Positions 4,100-7,660 of a stretch of 7,660 bases of DNA are shown here, piece by piece (position 1 is the first letter of the stretch; every line of letters begins with the position of its first letter). Made by a program: the position numbers and the translations under genes. Under the pieces are notes generated by a model. It ran no database searches. It was not told where the DNA came from and saw only the letters and a program-made list of their open reading frames with translations. Origin of the DNA: an uncultured Oscillospiraceae bacterium (lineage in GTDB: Bacteria > Bacillota > Clostridia > Oscillospirales > Acutalibacteraceae); NCBI GenBank assembly GCA_900552225.1, contig URYX01000079.1, positions 1 to 7,660 on the forward strand, given 5' to 3'.

Positions 4100-5146
4100 G
4101 TGAAACGGAGAATAGGGCAGGCGGCGGCCGTCGGGCTGCTGGCGCTGCTTACGGTGCTTCCGGCCCGCGCGGAGCCGGCCGGATATGCGGGCGGTTATCT
4201 GACGCTGGTGGAGGAGCCGGGGGATACCTCGGAGTATGTGGATTTTTACCGCGACGGAGAGGTCACGGCGGCGGAGGAGATGCACTGGATGCCGGACGGT
4301 ATTCACGGGCAGGCACTGCTGCTGGACGGCCGGTCGGAGTATTTCCGTGTCGATTACTGGCAGCTTCAGATGCCGGAGCTCTCTCTGGCGGCCTGGGTCA
4401 ACTGGAAGGGCAGCGCGGACGGCAGCGAAAGCGGGCTGTTCGGGCAGCGGCTGTTTACCATGTACCGCAACGAGGAGAATTTCTGGACGGTCAGTCTGCG
4501 TCTGAAGCAGGAGATTACCGAAAAGGACGGTACCTCCTATGCGGTGGACGGATTGTATATGGAATACCGTCTCGGCGGAGAGGACGGGGTGCGGCTCATC
4601 GGGGCCAATCCGGTCAGCCGCGGGGAAAATTATGCCGTTCCGATCGGGGAATGGCACCACTATGCGGTGACGCTGGGCAGCCAGAGGCTGCGGCTGTATG
4701 TGGACGGGGTGCTCTGGTATGAGCAGGAGCTGCAGCTCGGCGCCGCCGATATGCAGGCCAATGCGCTGCTGTTCGGCAGCGGCATCGGGGATGAGCCGAC
4801 GCTGTATGCGGCCGTGGACGATGCGGCGCTGTTTACCGAGGCGCTGTCGGCGGAGCAGGTGTCGCTGCTCGCCCGGCGGGCGGAGCTGTCCTTTTCCGAT
4901 CCGGCGGAGCCGACCACGGCCTATCTGCCGACCGCACCGCCGACGACGGTGACGACCGCCGCGACCGCCGCGTCGCCGGCCAAGCAGAGTGCGTGGCAGA
5001 CCGTGACGGCGCTGTATGCCGGGCTGCCGCTGTGGACCTGGATTTTGCTCGCGGCCTATCTCCTGCTGTTTGTGGGGGCTACGGTGGCGGTCAATGTGCG
5101 GGCCGGACGGCACCGTAAGGAGGAGAAGCGGGATGAACGCGGGTAA
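4100..5146 (+). CDS. Secreted, membrane-anchored LamG/concanavalin A-like domain protein
   Basis: This 348-aa protein has a signal peptide (MKRRIGQAAAVGLLALL..., likely cut after ARA at residue 24), an extracellular LamG-type jelly-roll domain (about 30-262), a Thr/Pro/Ala linker (about 266-295) and a C-terminal membrane helix (about 311-334) followed by a positive stop-transfer tail RAGRHRKEEKRDERG. LamG hallmarks are DGIHGQALLLDG (66-77), LSLAAWVNW (94-102), EWHHYAVTLG with LRLYVDG (184-203) and DDAALFTEALSAEQV (240-254). Such domains usually bind glycans or proteins; no catalytic residues are evident. Start is GTG 4100, chosen because it begins exactly at the signal peptide and follows AAGGGAG (spacing about 11 nt, a little long); the frame continues upstream into the phosphoesterase gene without making sense. 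It lies 20 nt after that gene and overlaps the next by 14 nt. Confidence 0.85.
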   Translation: MKRRIGQAAAVGLLALLTVLPARAEPAGYAGGYLTLVEEPGDTSEYVDFYRDGEVTAAEEMHWMPDGIHGQALLLDGRSEYFRVDYWQLQMPELSLAAWVNWKGSADGSESGLFGQRLFTMYRNEENFWTVSLRLKQEITEKDGTSYAVDGLYMEYRLGGEDGVRLIGANPVSRGENYAVPIGEWHHYAVTLGSQRLRLYVDGVLWYEQELQLGAADMQANALLFGSGIGDEPTLYAAVDDAALFTEALSAEQVSLLARRAELSFSDPAEPTTAYLPTAPPTTVTTAATAASPAKQSAWQTVTALYAGLPLWTWILLAAYLLLFVGATVAVNVRAGRHRKEEKRDERG

Positions 5147-5783
5147 ACGGCGGAAAATCGGATGGCTCGGACTGCTGCTGGCGGCGGTCGGAGCGCTGAC
5201 GGTGACGGCGCAGAGTGCGGCCGGCACCGTGACGGAAAAGACGGTGACGCTGTCGCTGGTCAACGGAGCCGGACTGCTGTCCCAGGCTCCGGCTACGGCG
5301 GCCGTATGGGAATATCCTGCCCTGTCCGCGGGCGAGACCGCTCCGGAGGGGACGCTGCGGCTGTGCAACAATACGACGTATACGGCCAGGATTGCGCTGG
5401 CGGCGGTCGAGCTGCCCTATACGGACGAGGCGGCGCTGCGCTATCTCAACACGGTGTATCTTACCGTGTGGGACGGGGATACTATACTGTATGAGGGAAG
5501 CTATGCCCATGCGGCGGACGCGGCCGGAGGACTCCGGCTGTCGGCCGAGCTGCAGGCGGGAGAGAGCAAAAGCTATCGGGTCGGAGTGCGCCGGGCTTTT
5601 GCCGGCGGGGAGGATGCCTCTCCGCAGATTGCGTGGCAGTTTACATCGACGCTGAGCTATACCGAGATGCCGGCCGAGGAATCGGGTGTGCCCTGGGGAT
5701 GGCTTGCGGGAATTGCCGGGATGCTGGCGGTATCGGTGCTCATCGGGTGGCTGCGCAGGAGAAGACAGAGAAAACAGGGATAA
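5133..5783 (+). CDS. Small membrane-anchored beta-rich surface protein, possibly TasA/camelysin-like
   Basis: The 216-aa product has a signal peptide (KRRKIGWLGLLLAAVGALTVTAQSAAG), an extracellular region of about 150 residues, and a C-terminal membrane helix (about 188-206) followed by RRRRQRKQG, so it has the same topology as its upstream neighbour. The ectodomain reads as alternating beta strands: EGTLRLCNNTTYTARIAL (72-89), LTVWDGDTILYEGSY (110-124), LSAELQAGESKSYRVGV (136-152). The combination of an L-x-N-N-T strand, a D-G-D-T-x-L-Y-x-G turn and an L-x-x-G-E-S-K-x-Y strand resembles beta-sandwich proteins of the TasA/camelysin group; this is a tentative reading. ATG 5133 lies inside the upstream gene and has a perfect AAGGAGG (5117-5123) 9 nt before it, so translational coupling is likely. 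No sortase motif is visible. Confidence 0.8.
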   Translation: MNAGKRRKIGWLGLLLAAVGALTVTAQSAAGTVTEKTVTLSLVNGAGLLSQAPATAAVWEYPALSAGETAPEGTLRLCNNTTYTARIALAAVELPYTDEAALRYLNTVYLTVWDGDTILYEGSYAHAADAAGGLRLSAELQAGESKSYRVGVRRAFAGGEDASPQIAWQFTSTLSYTEMPAEESGVPWGWLAGIAGMLAVSVLIGWLRRRRQRKQG

Positions 5784-5798
5784 AACGGAGTGGAAACC

Positions 5799-7544
5799 AT
5801 GAGAAAAACCAAAATTGTCTGTACGCTGGGACCGGCCACCGATTCGCCGGAGGTCATGCGGGGACTGATACTGGCCGGAATGAATGTGGCGCGGCTGAAC
5901 ATGTCGCATCAGGAGCATGAGACGCACCACCGGAGAGCGGCGCTGGTGAAAAGCGTGCGGGAGGAGCTTGGGCTTCCGGTGGCGCTGCTGGTGGATACCA
6001 AGGGGCCGGAGATCCGGCTCGGTACCTTTGAGACGGATAAGGTGGAGCTGAAGGCGCAGGATCTGTTTACGCTGACCACGGAGGAATGCGTGGGCGACAG
6101 CCGCCGGGCCTATATCAACTACGCGCAGCTTCCGCAGGATGTGTCGCGCGGCGACCGGATTCTGATCGATGACGGACTCATCGAGCTGAAGGTGGAGCAC
6201 CTCAACGAGACGGAGATCGAGTGCCGGGTCATCAGCGGGGGCACGGTTTCGGCGCGCAAGGGGGTCAATGTGCCCGATGTGCATCTCTCCATGCCGTTTA
6301 TGAACGACCGCGACCGGGCGGACATCCGCTTTGCCGTGGAGGAGGGCGCCGATTTTATTGCCGCCTCCTTTGTCCGCTGCGCCGACGATGTGCTGCAGAT
6401 CCGCGCGGAGCTGGAGAAGAACAACGACCATGAGATCCGGATTATTTCCAAAATCGAGAATGCCGAGGGTGTGGCCAATTTAGAGGAAATCCTGAAGGTG
6501 TCCGACGGCATTATGGTGGCGCGCGGCGACATGGGCGTGGAAATCGCCATGGAGGAGCTGCCGTCCATTCAGAAGCGGATGATCCGTATGGGCTATATGG
6601 CGGGGCTGCAGGTGATTACGGCCACGCAGATGCTGGAATCCATGATCAAGAATCCGCGGCCGACCCGGGCCGAGGTGACGGACGTGGCCAACGCCATCTA
6701 CGACGGCACCAGCGCCATCATGCTGTCGGGGGAGACGGCGGTCGGGGCGTATCCCGTGGAGACGGTGCGCACCATGGCGCGGATTGCCGAGCGCACCGAG
6801 CGGGACATCGACTATAAAAAGCGCTTTTCCGAGCGCGGGGTGCGGCCGGAGGATGCGACGGTAACCAACGCCATTTCACATGCAACCGTGACGACGGCGC
6901 ATGACATGGGGGCGGCGGCCATTCTGGCCATCACCAAATCCGGTATGACGGCGCGCACCATTTCCAAATTCCGGCCCGAATGCCCGATCATCTGCTGCAC
7001 GACGAGCGAGACGGCGCGCCGTCAGATGAATCTGTCGTGGGGCGTGCTGCCGATCATGGGGCAGGAGCAGGACGATATGGATACGCTGTTTGACCATGCG
7101 GTGGACTGCGCCGTCCGGGCAGGGCTGCTGAAGAACGGTGATCTCGCGGTCATCACGGCCGGCTCGCCGCTCGGAGTGTCGGGAACGACCAACCTGCTGA
7201 AGGTGCATCTGGTCGGCAATATCCTGGTGCAGGGAACGGGCGTGACGACGCGGTCGGTCTGCGGCAATCTGTGCGTGGCGGAGACGCTGCAGGAGGCGAA
7301 GAAGCGGTTTTGCTCGGGGGATATTTTGGTGGTGCCCGCCACCGACAACCGGTTTTTGCCGCTGATCCGTGAGGCGGCGGGAGTGGTGACCGAGGCCGAC
7401 GGCATGAACAGTCATGCGGCGGTGGTCGGGATGGCGCTGGATAAGCCGGTGCTGGTCGGAGCCAAAAATGCCACCAAGCTGCTGAAAAACGGCACGACGG
7501 TGACGCTGGATGCCGAAAGCGGCGCTGTGCTGTGCAAAAAATGA
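5799..7544 (+). CDS. pyk: Pyruvate kinase with extra C-terminal PEP-utiliser-like domain
   Basis: Pyruvate kinase transfers phosphate from phosphoenolpyruvate to ADP, the last step of glycolysis, in the cytoplasm. The 581-aa protein contains the full barrel: MRKTKIVCTLGPATDS (1-16), ARLNMSH (31-37), DTKGPEIRLG (66-75), IIDDG-type loop ILIDDGLIEL (121-130), the active-site signature IRIISKIENAEG (213-224; Lys218, Glu220), MVARGDMGVE (239-248), ITATQMLESM (273-282) and PTRAEVTDVANAIYDG (288-303). The allosteric domain follows, and residues ~476-581 form the PEP-utiliser-like extension found in many Firmicutes enzymes, including GMNSHAAVVGMALDKPVLVG. ATG 5799 is preferred over the in-frame GTG at 5790 because GGAG lies 8 nt upstream and the family usually begins M-R/K-K-T-K-I. 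The gene follows the surface-protein gene by 15 nt and is the last gene before a terminator. Confidence 0.97.
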   Translation: MRKTKIVCTLGPATDSPEVMRGLILAGMNVARLNMSHQEHETHHRRAALVKSVREELGLPVALLVDTKGPEIRLGTFETDKVELKAQDLFTLTTEECVGDSRRAYINYAQLPQDVSRGDRILIDDGLIELKVEHLNETEIECRVISGGTVSARKGVNVPDVHLSMPFMNDRDRADIRFAVEEGADFIAASFVRCADDVLQIRAELEKNNDHEIRIISKIENAEGVANLEEILKVSDGIMVARGDMGVEIAMEELPSIQKRMIRMGYMAGLQVITATQMLESMIKNPRPTRAEVTDVANAIYDGTSAIMLSGETAVGAYPVETVRTMARIAERTERDIDYKKRFSERGVRPEDATVTNAISHATVTTAHDMGAAAILAITKSGMTARTISKFRPECPIICCTTSETARRQMNLSWGVLPIMGQEQDDMDTLFDHAVDCAVRAGLLKNGDLAVITAGSPLGVSGTTNLLKVHLVGNILVQGTGVTTRSVCGNLCVAETLQEAKKRFCSGDILVVPATDNRFLPLIREAAGVVTEADGMNSHAAVVGMALDKPVLVGAKNATKLLKNGTTVTLDAESGAVLCKK

Positions 7545-7565
7545 GCGGGCAGAGATGAAGATGAC

Positions 7566-7620
7566 AAGCGCCGTGAAGCGGTACCGCAGGCTGCGGCATG
7601 CTGCTTCACGGCGCTTTTGC
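7566..7620 (+). terminator. Intrinsic terminator of the operon ending in pyk
   Basis: AAGCGCCGTGAAGC (7566-7579) pairs perfectly over 14 bp with GCTTCACGGCGCTT (7603-7616), followed by TT to complete a TTTT run and then GC. The loop contains a further stem CCGCA/TGCGG (7584-7596) and the palindrome GCGGTACCGC (7578-7587), so it can fold as a long extended hairpin. It starts 21 nt after the pyk stop codon. Confidence 0.85.
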
Positions 7621-7633
7621 GGTGCGGGGGTGT

Positions 7634-7660
7634 CTCTCCCTCAGTCGGCTGCGCCGACAG
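7634..7660 (-). repeat. Partial third copy of the GC-rich structured repeat, cut by the window edge
   Basis: On the minus strand the sequence reads CTGTCGGC-GCA-GCCGACTG then AGGGAGAG. This matches the third hairpin of the repeat at 1371-1430 (CTGTCACC-GCA-GGTGACTG then AGAGGG), with stem bases changed in a compensated way (GTCGGC/GCCGAC against GTCACC/GGTGAC). The remainder lies beyond 7660. It is placed 14 nt after the operon terminator. Confidence 0.7.

Noticed and set aside
4067..5371. Long open frame of 434 codons on the minus strand opposite the LamG gene
   Set aside because: Low-complexity Arg/Gln/Pro composition and full overlap with a gene having a clear signal peptide, domain and membrane anchor.
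5091..6431. Long open frame of 446 codons on the minus strand across the surface protein and pyruvate kinase genes
   Set aside because: It is rich in Arg, His, Pro and Gln as expected from the antisense of GC-rich genes, has no recognisable domain, and is opposite well-supported genes.

Overview
The window looks like a chromosomal segment from a GC-rich member of the Clostridia, probably an Oscillospiraceae/Ruminococcaceae-type gut bacterium. The evidence is strong Shine-Dalgarno sites, sigma-A-like promoters with extended -10 elements, a pyruvate kinase carrying the extra C-terminal PEP-utiliser-like domain, a YmdB-type phosphoesterase, and GC-rich hairpin repeats (CTCTCCC / GGGAGAG type) that I associate with such genomes. 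The genus cannot be fixed from the sequence.

Positions 1-996 (minus strand) hold the promoter-proximal part of a polar amino acid ABC importer operon: a lipoprotein substrate-binding protein followed after 17 nt by a permease cut by the window edge. The binding protein is the most remarkable gene here. Its two halves are in reversed order compared with the standard SBP_bac_3 family: the lobe that is normally C-terminal comes first and the canonical N-terminus comes second, so it appears to be a natural circular permutant. Positions 997-1348 hold no gene. They contain its promoter, two leader hairpins, and three perfect inverted repeats upstream.

Positions 1371-1850 form a compact cassette: a small DUF559 (PD-(D/E)xK endonuclease-like) gene on the minus strand, flanked by two inverted copies of a structured GC-rich repeat. 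One copy supplies the gene's ribosome binding site and the other encodes its last ~25 residues. A third, partial copy of the repeat sits at the right window edge after the pyruvate kinase terminator.

Positions 1975-3042 (minus strand) encode a single-pass membrane protein of unknown function. It faces a divergent operon across a 266-nt intergenic region that carries two good promoters in opposite directions.

Positions 3202-7620 (plus strand) look like one complete transcription unit: promoter, YmdB-like phosphodiesterase, secreted membrane-anchored LamG-domain protein, small membrane-anchored beta-rich protein (possibly TasA/camelysin-like), pyruvate kinase, and a strong intrinsic terminator. 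Gaps are 20 nt, a 14-nt overlap and 15 nt. Co-transcription of a YmdB-type regulator with surface proteins and a glycolytic enzyme suggests, but does not prove, a link between metabolic state and the cell surface.
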